Numbered from the stretch's first letter, positions 1 to 5,586 are shown. The stretch: 6,020 nucleotides of DNA from an uncultured Coriobacteriaceae bacterium (GCA_900554945.1 USJN01000101.1:1-6020), one strand, 5' to 3'. Notes: a model not told the origin generated them from the sequence alone. Numbers and translations: made by a program.

Positions 1-597
1 TTCGTTTTGGCAGGGCGCTTCGAGGTGGTGGATGAGCTGGAACTTCTTCTTCACGGCGGCGCTCTTGCGGCGCTCGGGGAACATGGGATCAAGATAGATT
101 ACGTCGGGCGTGTCCCCAAGATGCGACATTGCCTCGATGCTGTCTTCCTCGAAAAGCTCCATACGGCAGGTGATGTCGGCGAGATTGGGGTTGGCTTGTG
201 CGCGGTTGAGCGCGTCGCGCACAAGGGCTGCGACGGTGGGGTCTGACTCGTACATGCTTACGCGGAACCCGGCAGCTGCCAGGAGAAACGAGTCCTCGCC
301 AAGTCCCGCCGTGGCGTCGATCGCCCATGGCTCGGCGCAGTCTCGGACCTTCGCCGCGCGAACGAGCAGCTCGCTTGAGAGGCGGCCTTTCCGGATGCGA
401 GGGAGCAGCTGCGAGAAATCGCCGCGAAGCACCATCCCGTTGCCGACAAGGGCAAGTCCTTGCTCGTCACGGCGAAGCGACGTGCCTCCAAGGGCGGCGG
501 AAGCCTCGCGCTCGCCGTGCTGCGACGGCGCGATTGGCGAGGGGCCGTTTGCCCCTTGCTGCTCTGCGTGTATGCTCTGTTGCTCGACTTTTCTCAT
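1..597 (-). CDS. rsmJ: RsmJ-like 16S rRNA (guanine1516-N2)-methyltransferase, 3' end beyond window
   Basis: Class I SAM-dependent methyltransferase of the RsmJ family, which N2-methylates G1516 of 16S rRNA in the small ribosomal subunit. Reading leftwards from ATG at 597 gives 199 uninterrupted codons to the window edge, so the C-terminus is missing (E. coli RsmJ is about 250 aa). Visible motifs are DATAGLGEDSFLLAAAG (residues 94-110), which is SAM-binding motif I; YESDP (116-120), the acidic motif II; and PDVIYLDPMFPERRKSA (164-180), the family's catalytic-type DPMFP signature followed by KSAAVKKK. Residues 1-45 are less conserved in appearance. No start codon lies in frame between this ATG and the preceding gene's stop. 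There is no good Shine-Dalgarno sequence, so initiation may depend on the upstream gene 37 nt away, with which it is probably co-transcribed. Family assignment is firm from the motifs. The exact target base is inferred from the family. Confidence 0.9.
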   Translation of the reverse strand, partial: MRKVEQQSIHAEQQGANGPSPIAPSQHGEREASAALGGTSLRRDEQGLALVGNGMVLRGDFSQLLPRIRKGRLSSELLVRAAKVRDCAEPWAIDATAGLGEDSFLLAAAGFRVSMYESDPTVAALVRDALNRAQANPNLADITCRMELFEEDSIEAMSHLGDTPDVIYLDPMFPERRKSAAVKKKFQLIHHLEAPCQNE

Positions 598-634
598 GTA
601 ATAGCATTCTAGCGCGTTTCGCTTGATGTCGGCG

Positions 635-2308
635 CTATCCGCGGGCGATGTGGCGGGGGTACCACTTTTGGAACCACGCGGTGAAGACGCCCATGAGCGC
701 GGGAAGGACCGAGTTAATCGCGCCGACAAAGCTGGCCGCGTCCGTCTGCATGATGAAGTACGTCCAGATGGGCGTGACCAGGTAGAGGATTCCCCACGCT
801 GCAGTTAGGATGCGGTTCGTCCTCATGAAGATCGGGTTGCGCAGCGCCGCGTCGCCGTTGTAGCTGTTCTTGGAGTAATGAGCGGTCAGCGGCACCTTTG
901 CGAAGCAGGAGAGCGTCCACATAAGCCCGAACAGAAGATACGATGCGGGAATCACCAGGATAGGAGGGGCTCCCGCCAAAAGCGCGATGGAGCAGGCGCC
1001 GACCCCCAAGCCCGAGATCCGATCGTACAGGGTCGCTTTCGCCCGCTGCATCAGAACGGGCGAAAGCACGCATACCGCCATGCTGACCAGGCTGCCCCAG
1101 AACCCGTCGATGGAGGCTGCGATCCAGAAGACAATCCAAGGGGCGAGGAGCAGCATCATGTTGGTTTTCGGCTCGACCTCGTTCTTGCCGCGCGCCGCCG
1201 TGCCCGTGCTGCCCGCTGAGTCCGCGCCCGCGCTGCCCGCCGCGCCTGCGCTCGCGGCCCCGAAGAACTCATCCCAGTGAATCATCAGGTCGAAGTCACC
1301 CTCGACCGAGTACATATGCCTCATGAGCGCCTCATCGCCGGCAATCTCGCCGCTGGCGATCGAGCGCCAAACGCTTAGAGGCGTATTAATCTTCGTGGTG
1401 AAATCCGCGGCAAAGCCTGCGGCGGGTTCCTCCTCCACGTGGCTTCCTCCCTCGCCGAGAACGATGCGGTAGGTCTTGCCGATGTCCGTGTAGTTCATGT
1501 CGAGCACGACGTCGCGCCCCGGCCACGCCTGCCTGCGATAGAGGGCAGCCATCTGACGTGTGAACACCAGGCTGGGATCTTCCTTCTCGCCGGACTTGCC
1601 GACTCCCCAGCTCGCGTCCGCCATCGCCTCGAAGACGTCGCGCGGGAACAGGTTCTGGTCAAGCTTGCCGCGGGTCTCCTCGCTGATGGCGCTGGATGCG
1701 AACTCCTTCCCGGCCTTTCTGACCCAGGAAAGGTACTCGTCGGTGCGCTCCGTCAGCTCGCCCACGCGGAAAAGCTCGCCCTGACCGCAGAAGATTGCGG
1801 TGTAGCCGCCCTTCCCGCAAAGCCGGTCGAACAGGTCGCTCACGCAGCTGTAGTTGCCCTTCGCGGTGTAGAAACCGCAGGTCGAAATCACCACTGTGCG
1901 CTTGCCGCTCATGTCGTAGCGCGACGGGTGCCCGCCGCTTTCCTCCTCCGCGCTCATGAAGGGGAGCGCCATGGGAAGCTGCCGATCGATCAGGTTCTTC
2001 AGCGGGCCGGGCAGCCCGAAGTAGTACAGTGGGAAGCTCCAGATGACGACGTCGGCTCGCAGGATCTTCTCGATAATCTCCTGCATGTCATCGTGGATGC
2101 AGCATTTCCCTGGCGTCTTGCTCCAGCAGGAGAAGCATCCCCGGCAGGGCTTGATGTCGAGCGCGTCGACGCTCAAAGCATCGACTGTGGGCGCTTGCCC
2201 GTGGGCGTCTTCTTCTTGGGCGGTAATGCCTTGGAGGAAAGCGCTGGTCAAGCGCCAGGTATTGCTTTGCTTGCCCTTGGGGCTGCCGTTGATTGCCAGA
2301 ATTCTCAT
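635..2308 (-). CDS. Iron-sulfur-flavoprotein-like NAD(P)H reductase fused to SCP2-like and membrane domains
   Basis: A 557-aa three-part protein. Residues 1-215 are a flavodoxin-like NADPH-dependent FMN reductase: phosphate loop NGSPKGKQSNT (7-17), flavin-pocket segment SFPLYYFGLPGPLKNLIDR (91-109), and a cysteine cluster C55-x2-C58-x2-C61-x7-C69-C70 that fits the compact 4Fe-4S motif of Isf-type iron-sulfur flavoproteins. Residues 248-349 look like an SCP2-type lipid-binding domain (LDMNYTDIGKTYRIVL, then SVWRSIASGEI). A Gly/Ala/Ser-rich linker (350-374) leads to a C-terminal region (382-547) with about five to six hydrophobic helices that I do not recognise. The protein should be a membrane-anchored electron-transfer flavoprotein with its redox domain in the cytoplasm. 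The substrate is unknown. The start is supported by GAGGAG 7 nt before the ATG, and the ATG overlaps the stop of an upstream reading frame (ATGA). Domains 1 and 2 are well supported. The Fe-S cluster is inferred. Confidence 0.88.
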   Translation of the reverse strand: MRILAINGSPKGKQSNTWRLTSAFLQGITAQEEDAHGQAPTVDALSVDALDIKPCRGCFSCWSKTPGKCCIHDDMQEIIEKILRADVVIWSFPLYYFGLPGPLKNLIDRQLPMALPFMSAEEESGGHPSRYDMSGKRTVVISTCGFYTAKGNYSCVSDLFDRLCGKGGYTAIFCGQGELFRVGELTERTDEYLSWVRKAGKEFASSAISEETRGKLDQNLFPRDVFEAMADASWGVGKSGEKEDPSLVFTRQMAALYRRQAWPGRDVVLDMNYTDIGKTYRIVLGEGGSHVEEEPAAGFAADFTTKINTPLSVWRSIASGEIAGDEALMRHMYSVEGDFDLMIHWDEFFGAASAGAAGSAGADSAGSTGTAARGKNEVEPKTNMMLLLAPWIVFWIAASIDGFWGSLVSMAVCVLSPVLMQRAKATLYDRISGLGVGACSIALLAGAPPILVIPASYLLFGLMWTLSCFAKVPLTAHYSKNSYNGDAALRNPIFMRTNRILTAAWGILYLVTPIWTYFIMQTDAASFVGAINSVLPALMGVFTAWFQKWYPRHIARG

Positions 2309-2436
2309 TTCGCGCTCCTCAGTTCGGCGGCGCAGTGCTCGGCCCAGTCGATGTGCATTCGCAGACTTCTTCTGCCGAAGTCGGCGGTCATCTTCCAGTA
2401 CGGGCTTTGGTCCTCAAGGCCGAGCTTGCCTTCGAA
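2305..2436 (-). pseudogene. Truncated C-terminal remnant of a PadR-like regulator
   Basis: Forty-three codons follow an in-frame TAA (2437-2439) and end in TGA at 2305-2307, overlapping the flavoprotein ATG by four bases. The translation includes SPYWKMTADFGRRSLRMHI and ends WAEHCAAELRSAK. A YW...YG/FG...W helix of this kind is typical of the C-terminal dimerisation domain of PadR-family repressors. The N-terminal winged-helix DNA-binding domain is absent: upstream of the TAA the frame reads non-PadR-like sequence. The only in-frame ATG (2391) would give 28 residues and has no Shine-Dalgarno. I read this as the relic of a regulator that once formed an operon with the flavoprotein, shortened by a 5' deletion. 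The stop-start overlap remains and could still act in translational coupling if the fragment is translated. PadR identity is from pattern recall only; a TetR-type C-terminus is possible. Confidence 0.45.
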
Positions 2437-2445
2437 TTAGTCGAT

Positions 2446-2475
2446 GATATACCACAAATGGAATATTGGTGGCAG
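2446..2475 (-). promoter_or_regulatory. Candidate sigma-70-type promoter for the leftward flavoprotein transcript
   Basis: On the minus strand CTGCCA (2470-2475, 4/6 to TTGACA) is followed after 18 nt by TATATC (2446-2451, 4/6 to TATAAT). Transcription would start near 2439, giving a leader of about 130 nt that contains the PadR-like remnant. It is the only AT-richer patch just upstream of that remnant. The boxes are weak, so this is a candidate only. Confidence 0.33.
2452..2472. promoter_or_regulatory. Dyad, candidate operator
   Basis: A 21-bp imperfect palindrome with outer arms CCAC / GTGG and inner arms AAT / ATT, one mismatched base between them on each side and a 5-nt centre. It fills the spacer of the candidate leftward promoter and touches its -35 box, the usual place for a repressor site. 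The binding protein is unknown; a PadR-family protein is one possibility given the adjacent remnant. Confidence 0.35.
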
Positions 2476-2550
2476 GTTGGGGTGGCTTTTGTGACACGCC
2501 TTCTGCTTTTGGCGGCCTGAGCTCATTCCGCGGAAGATGGCGCCGCACGT

Positions 2551-2572
2551 TAGCGCTAGAATTGGAACAATT
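2551..2572. repeat. Two adjacent small palindromes in the divergent gap
   Basis: A perfect 8-bp palindrome TAGCGCTA (2551-2558) is followed at once by a perfect inverted repeat AATTG-GAA-CAATT (2560-2572). Between them, TAGAAT (2557-2562) matches a -10 box in 5 of 6 positions on the plus strand, about 100 nt before the nuclease start, but no convincing -35 lies 16-18 nt upstream. This could be promoter or operator sequence for the rightward gene. Short palindromes also arise by chance. Confidence 0.25.
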
Positions 2573-2600
2573 GACCCAAGGCCCAGGGCAAAGCTCCAAG

Positions 2601-2628
2601 CCCAAACCCCAACCCCAAGCCCCGCCCC
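2601..2628 (-). other. G-quadruplex-forming motif upstream of the nuclease gene
   Basis: On the minus strand four runs of four G (complements of C runs at 2607-2610, 2613-2616, 2620-2623 and 2625-2628) are separated by loops of 1, 3 and 2 nt. A further GGG run lies at 2601-2603. This meets the strict G4 consensus with very short loops, which predict a stable structure. It lies 37 to 64 nt before the GTG start of the nuclease gene, on that gene's template strand. The plus strand is an imperfect C4A2 repeat. The motif is seen directly; any regulatory role is inferred. Confidence 0.6.
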
Positions 2629-2664
2629 GAGGCCTGTGGGAAAACGAAACCAGAGGAGAGACGC

Positions 2665-3345
2665 GTGGCACAGGACTTCTTCGACCTGCTCTACAACGGC
2701 TATACCGGCGAGTACCAGCTTATGAGCTCGCTGTACCGCAACGGCCTCGATGCGCTGCGCCCGCCTGCCGACATGGGGATCGATGTGGTGTCGCTCAATC
2801 TCAAGCAGCAGCTCGAGCATCCCGGCACAGCTCCCGAGACCTTCTTTTTCCAGGTGAAAACGGCGGTGACGAATGTGAGCGAGGCTGCCGACCGCCCCGG
2901 CGCGATCGCGACGGTGGAGTTCAAGCTCAAGCAAAGCGAAGTGGACCTGCTCGCCTGCTCGCGCGACCGCGCGCTGTTCTGCTACGTCTACAACTACGAG
3001 GCCGATTCGCTCACGGACGCGTTCGAGGCGCCGTTCATCTGCTTCTGGCTCGACGGTACTCTCCTCGAGAAGGTTCGCAGCGGCGGCGCGTTCTTCCGCA
3101 AAGAGGGCGAGCCTAAGCTGACGCTCGCCTGCCAGCTGCGCAAACCGAAGCACGAATACGGCCACTGGCACGCCGTGGTGGTGGACGAGAAGGGGAGCAA
3201 GGTCGACGGTGGCTACCTCGGCGTTGTCGGCGGCTCGGGATACCCGGCAGACGACGAGGCGGACCACTATAGCGTGGTCGGCTATCTCAAGTACGCGCGC
3301 AGCTGCTCGGGTGTCGCCGAGAAGTCGGACTCTCCGACGCAATAG
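2665..3345 (+). CDS. PD-(D/E)XK nuclease-like protein (DUF4365-type), orphan
   Basis: A 226-aa protein of the PD-(D/E)XK nuclease superfamily by motif order: G15-E16 in an N-terminal helix (NGYTGEYQLMSSLYRNG), D36 and D40 in PPADMGIDVV, and Q63-V-K65 in FFFQVKT. This E...D...QxK arrangement is the metal-binding and catalytic core of DUF4365-like and Mrr/Hjc-like enzymes. Residues 100-130 (LFCYVYNY, FICFWLDG) fit the strand after the core. The C-terminal third (HWHAVVVDEKGSKVDGGYLG) is unrecognised. The protein is soluble, with no signal peptide or membrane helix. The GTG start is chosen because AGAGGAGAG (2652-2660) sits 4 nt before it and because the next ATG (2722) would delete the conserved glutamate. 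No methylase, helicase or specificity gene is adjacent, so a restriction-modification role is not indicated. DNA repair, a solitary anti-invader nuclease, or a binding protein with an inert fold are all possible. Confidence 0.75.
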   Translation: MAQDFFDLLYNGYTGEYQLMSSLYRNGLDALRPPADMGIDVVSLNLKQQLEHPGTAPETFFFQVKTAVTNVSEAADRPGAIATVEFKLKQSEVDLLACSRDRALFCYVYNYEADSLTDAFEAPFICFWLDGTLLEKVRSGGAFFRKEGEPKLTLACQLRKPKHEYGHWHAVVVDEKGSKVDGGYLGVVGGSGYPADDEADHYSVVGYLKYARSCSGVAEKSDSPTQ

Positions 3346-3353
3346 AAGGGGAA

Positions 3354-3415
3354 ATTTGCCCAGTTCGTGGGCTTCTTGGGCGAAATATGCCCGTGTGCTG
3401 TGCAAGGTGATAGCA
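3354..3415 (+). promoter_or_regulatory. Structured leader with alternative hairpins before the MFS gene
   Basis: Three short hairpins lie in a row: GCCCA/TGGGC (3358-3362 with 3368-3372, loop GTTCG), GGGC/GCCC (3378-3381 with 3389-3392), and TGCTGT/ATAGCA (3396-3401 with 3410-3415, one G-U pair). The 5' arm ATTTGCCCA (3354-3362) can instead pair with TGGGC-G-AAAT (3377-3386), which excludes the first two. GTGGGC at 3367-3372 could also pair with GCCCGC in the terminator arm (3443-3448, one wobble). Mutually exclusive stems before a terminator suggest an attenuator. No known riboswitch or T-box consensus is recognised. TAGCAT at 3411-3416 could serve as a -10, but has no good -35. Confidence 0.3.
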
Positions 3416-3437
3416 TGGTGAGCAAGATATGACGACG

Positions 3438-3461
3438 AAGGCGCCCGCGCGGCGCCTTTTT
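3438..3461 (+). terminator. Rho-independent terminator between nuclease and MFS genes
   Basis: Perfect 8-bp arms AAGGCGCC (3438-3445) and GGCGCCTT (3451-3458) enclose a 5-nt loop. The T tract runs from the end of the 3' arm (3457-3461, five T). It would end the nuclease transcript, whose stop codon is 93 nt upstream. The stem ends only 22 nt before the MFS start, and the MFS Shine-Dalgarno begins about 7 nt beyond the T tract. No promoter fits between terminator and MFS start, so transcripts reaching the MFS gene must pass through it. Confidence 0.85.
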
Positions 3462-3483
3462 CAGGAGAGGAGGCCGCAAAGAT

Positions 3484-4743
3484 ATGTCGGCGGGTGCGAT
3501 TAAGCGACACTACGAGAAGGTGATCGCGGCATGTTGCTTCCTCATCCTGTTCACCAACGTCGGCCTGCCCTCCACCTCGTTTTCCGTGTTCCAGCCCTAC
3601 CTGGTCGATCTGCCTGGCGTTGGCAACACCGGCGGCTCGATCATCATCTCGGTGCGCACGTTCATGTCGCTGATCGGCATGCTCGTGGTCGGACGCTATT
3701 ACGACCTGCTCAACTGCCGCGTCGGCGCGTTTCTCGCCTCGCTGTGCGTCTGTGCAGGCTTCTTTCTCTATTCGCAGAACACGGGAAGCTTCATCGGTTT
3801 GTGCGCAGGCTCGGTGTTCACGGGGCTTGGGTACGGCTTGGGCGGCATGATCGCTTCGACGATGCTGATCAACCGCTGGTTCCGCTCGAACGTCGCCACC
3901 GTGGCGGGCATCGCGGCGGTCGGGTCGGGGGTGGCTGCCGTCATCTTGCCGAACGTGACGGTTGCGCTCATCGGCACGTACTCGCTTTCCGCGGCATTCC
4001 TCTTCGAGTCGGCCCTCGCGCTTGTCCTCGGAGTGCTCGTCTTCCTGCTTTTGCGCAACTACCCGCGCGACCTGGGGCTTGAGCCTTACGAAGCGCCCGA
4101 GGGGAAGAAGGCGGGCAAGCCCGGCCGCGCCCGCGCCGCTCGTCGCAACCGCAACGTTCCCGAAAAGCTTGCGCCGCTCGTGCTGGTCGCGATGACATTC
4201 GTCGGCTGCATTTCCGTCGGCGGCACGAGCTATCTGGCCGTGCTGTTCACCTCGGAGGGCTTCTCCGCCGAGGGTGCGGCGGCGCTCGTGGCACTGTGCG
4301 GTGGCTGCCTCACGGTCGCCAAGCTCGCAAGCGGGGTCGTGTTCGACCGCGTCGGAACGAAGCGCGGCTCGATGTTCTTCTTCGCCCTGTTCATCGGTGG
4401 CACGTTGCTGCTCTGTCTGTCGGATATGGGAAACGTGGGGCTTGCGGGCGTTGGCGTGTTCCTCTACGGGTTGGGGCTCTCCCTCGGTACCGTGGGCATA
4501 TCCGTCTGGTCGATCGAGCTCGCGCCGAAGGGGCGCGAGGCCAAGACGATCAAGAACTTTCAGCTCTGCTATGCGCTCGGCGGGTTCATCTTCACGTTCC
4601 TCCCCGGCTTTTTGGCAGAAGCGTTCGGAACCTATCTTGTTACGTATGTGATTCTGCTCGCGATGATCGCGTTCGCCGCCGTGGTCGTCGTGGGTGTGTA
4701 CCTTTTGGGAGACCGTCGGGTTTCTGATAGCATACGTTCGTAA
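3484..4743 (+). CDS. MFS transporter, OFA/MCT-like
   Basis: A 419-aa major facilitator superfamily permease of the inner membrane with about 12 hydrophobic helices in two halves. Motif A-type loops lie between helices 2 and 3 (GRYYDLLNCR, 70-79) and between helices 8 and 9 (GVVFDRVGTKRG, 284-295). Segment NRWFRSNVATVAGIAAVGSG (130-149) has the RWF...A.GIA.AG pattern of oxalate/formate antiporter and monocarboxylate transporter relatives. A basic central loop (207-224, GKKAGKPGRARAARRNRN) should face the cytoplasm. The substrate cannot be read from sequence; a small carboxylate is a family-based guess. The start is supported by AGGAGG (3468-3473) 10 nt before the ATG, a longish spacing. An intrinsic terminator immediately precedes it, so expression may be attenuated. 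It is likely co-transcribed with the rhomboid protease gene 30 nt downstream. Confidence 0.9.
   Translation: MSAGAIKRHYEKVIAACCFLILFTNVGLPSTSFSVFQPYLVDLPGVGNTGGSIIISVRTFMSLIGMLVVGRYYDLLNCRVGAFLASLCVCAGFFLYSQNTGSFIGLCAGSVFTGLGYGLGGMIASTMLINRWFRSNVATVAGIAAVGSGVAAVILPNVTVALIGTYSLSAAFLFESALALVLGVLVFLLLRNYPRDLGLEPYEAPEGKKAGKPGRARAARRNRNVPEKLAPLVLVAMTFVGCISVGGTSYLAVLFTSEGFSAEGAAALVALCGGCLTVAKLASGVVFDRVGTKRGSMFFFALFIGGTLLLCLSDMGNVGLAGVGVFLYGLGLSLGTVGISVWSIELAPKGREAKTIKNFQLCYALGGFIFTFLPGFLAEAFGTYLVTYVILLAMIAFAAVVVVGVYLLGDRRVSDSIRS
4705..4733 (+). promoter_or_regulatory. Candidate internal promoter for the rhomboid gene
   Basis: TTGGGA (4705-4710, 4/6) and TAGCAT (4728-4733, 4/6) are separated by exactly 17 nt, within the last codons of the MFS gene. 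Transcription would start near 4741, about 33 nt before the rhomboid ATG. The octamer GATAGCAT also occurs at 3409-3416 before the MFS gene. Both boxes are imperfect, so this is a candidate. Confidence 0.33.
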
Positions 4744-4773
4744 CACGCAACGATTCCACGACAAGGAGCGGCA

Positions 4774-5586
4774 ATGACCGACGATCCGATCACCTCACCT
4801 GACGCGCGGCAGGCGCCGGTATCTTCTGCGGACGCGCGGCCTGCGCCCATCACCGACGAGCAGCTCCGCGAGATGATGCGCGATGAGGAACCTTCTTTTC
4901 TCGAGCGCAACTCGGGGCGCGTGGTGACGCTTGCGCTGATCGCGGTGAACGTGGTGTGCTTCGTGGCGGAGATGCTCATCTCGGGCACGGGCCAGGACAT
5001 CTCGATTCTCACGTTGGTCCAGATGGGTGCCATGTACGCGCCGATGGTGCAAGGCCCTGCCGACCTGTGCCGCTTCGTTGCGCCTATGTTTTTACACATG
5101 GACCTCATGCATCTTCTGTTCAATATGGTCGCGCTCTACAGCGTGGGTGAGCTTTTGGAACGCGTGCTCGGGCGCGGGAACTTCCTTTTGCTCTATTTCG
5201 TCGCGGGCATCACGGGCAACGTCGTCTCCTACGCGGTCGACATGGCGCAAGGCGGCGGGCTGTCCGTCTCCGCCGGCGCCTCGACGAGCGTGTTCGGCCT
5301 GTTCGTAGCCGTGGCGCTTCTGTGCGTCCTCGTTCGCGGTAACCGCGCGGTTTTCCGCGACTTCTCGAAGAGCATGCTCTCGATCATCGCGGTGAACGTC
5401 ATCTACACGTTGCTCGTGCCGAACATCTCGATCAGCGGCCACCTAGGTGGCGCCATTGGCGGCGCGATTGCAATGCTGCTGCTTCCTGCGGCGACCCTTC
5501 GCACCCCGCGTCCGGTCCGCATCGTCGTGGCCGTGCTGTGGGTGGTGGCCGTCGCTGCCGTCCTCGTCTGGGGCGGCGTTTTCTAG
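4774..5586 (+). CDS. Rhomboid family intramembrane serine protease
   Basis: A 270-aa rhomboid protease that cleaves transmembrane segments of membrane proteins within the lipid bilayer. The serine-histidine dyad is visible: S170 in SAGASTSVFG (GxSx motif, helix 4) and H223 in SGHLGGAIGG (helix 6). H113 and N117 in HLLFN (helix 2) supply the oxyanion-hole and supporting residues. Hydrophobic helices lie near 50-70, 105-125, 136-156, 168-188, 198-215, 219-238 and 248-268, a six-helix core plus one extra C-terminal helix. The N-terminal 45 residues are polar and cytoplasmic, with a short repeat (PDARQAP, then ADARPAP). The residue after the catalytic serine is Thr rather than the common Gly. The start is supported by AAGGAG (4763-4768) 5 nt before the ATG. 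It is probably the last gene of the MFS transcript. The substrate is unknown. Confidence 0.93.
   Translation: MTDDPITSPDARQAPVSSADARPAPITDEQLREMMRDEEPSFLERNSGRVVTLALIAVNVVCFVAEMLISGTGQDISILTLVQMGAMYAPMVQGPADLCRFVAPMFLHMDLMHLLFNMVALYSVGELLERVLGRGNFLLLYFVAGITGNVVSYAVDMAQGGGLSVSAGASTSVFGLFVAVALLCVLVRGNRAVFRDFSKSMLSIIAVNVIYTLLVPNISISGHLGGAIGGAIAMLLLPAATLRTPRPVRIVVAVLWVVAVAAVLVWGGVF

Noticed and set aside
600..634. Separate promoter for rsmJ (minus-strand TAGAAT at 606-611)
   Set aside because: The box is about 8 nt from the ATG, too close for a normal leader, and no -35 partner is evident. Read-through from the flavoprotein gene is simpler.
1439..2440. A 333-codon open frame on the plus strand opposite the flavoprotein
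   Set aside because: No domain or good ribosome binding site; it shadows the flavodoxin and SCP2-like coding sequence.
2601..2628. Telomere-like or replication-origin C4A2 repeat
   Set aside because: Only two to three imperfect units, with no DnaA boxes, AT-rich unwinding region or hairpin telomere features nearby.
2665..3345. Restriction-modification system
   Set aside because: Only a nuclease-like protein is present. No methyltransferase, specificity or helicase gene is adjacent; the only methyltransferase in the window is the rRNA-type RsmJ.
3415..3503. Possible leader peptides before the MFS gene: ATG 3415 (MVSKI, stop) and ATG 3429 (24 codons overlapping the MFS start)
   Set aside because: No run of regulatory codons matching an amino acid, and weak Shine-Dalgarno sequences. 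Too short to separate from chance.
2437..4764. A 775-codon open frame on the minus strand antisense to the nuclease and MFS genes
   Set aside because: Its product is rich in His, Arg, Glu and Ala with no recognisable domain, and it runs opposite two genes with clear motifs and ribosome binding sites. High-GC genes leave such long antisense frames open.
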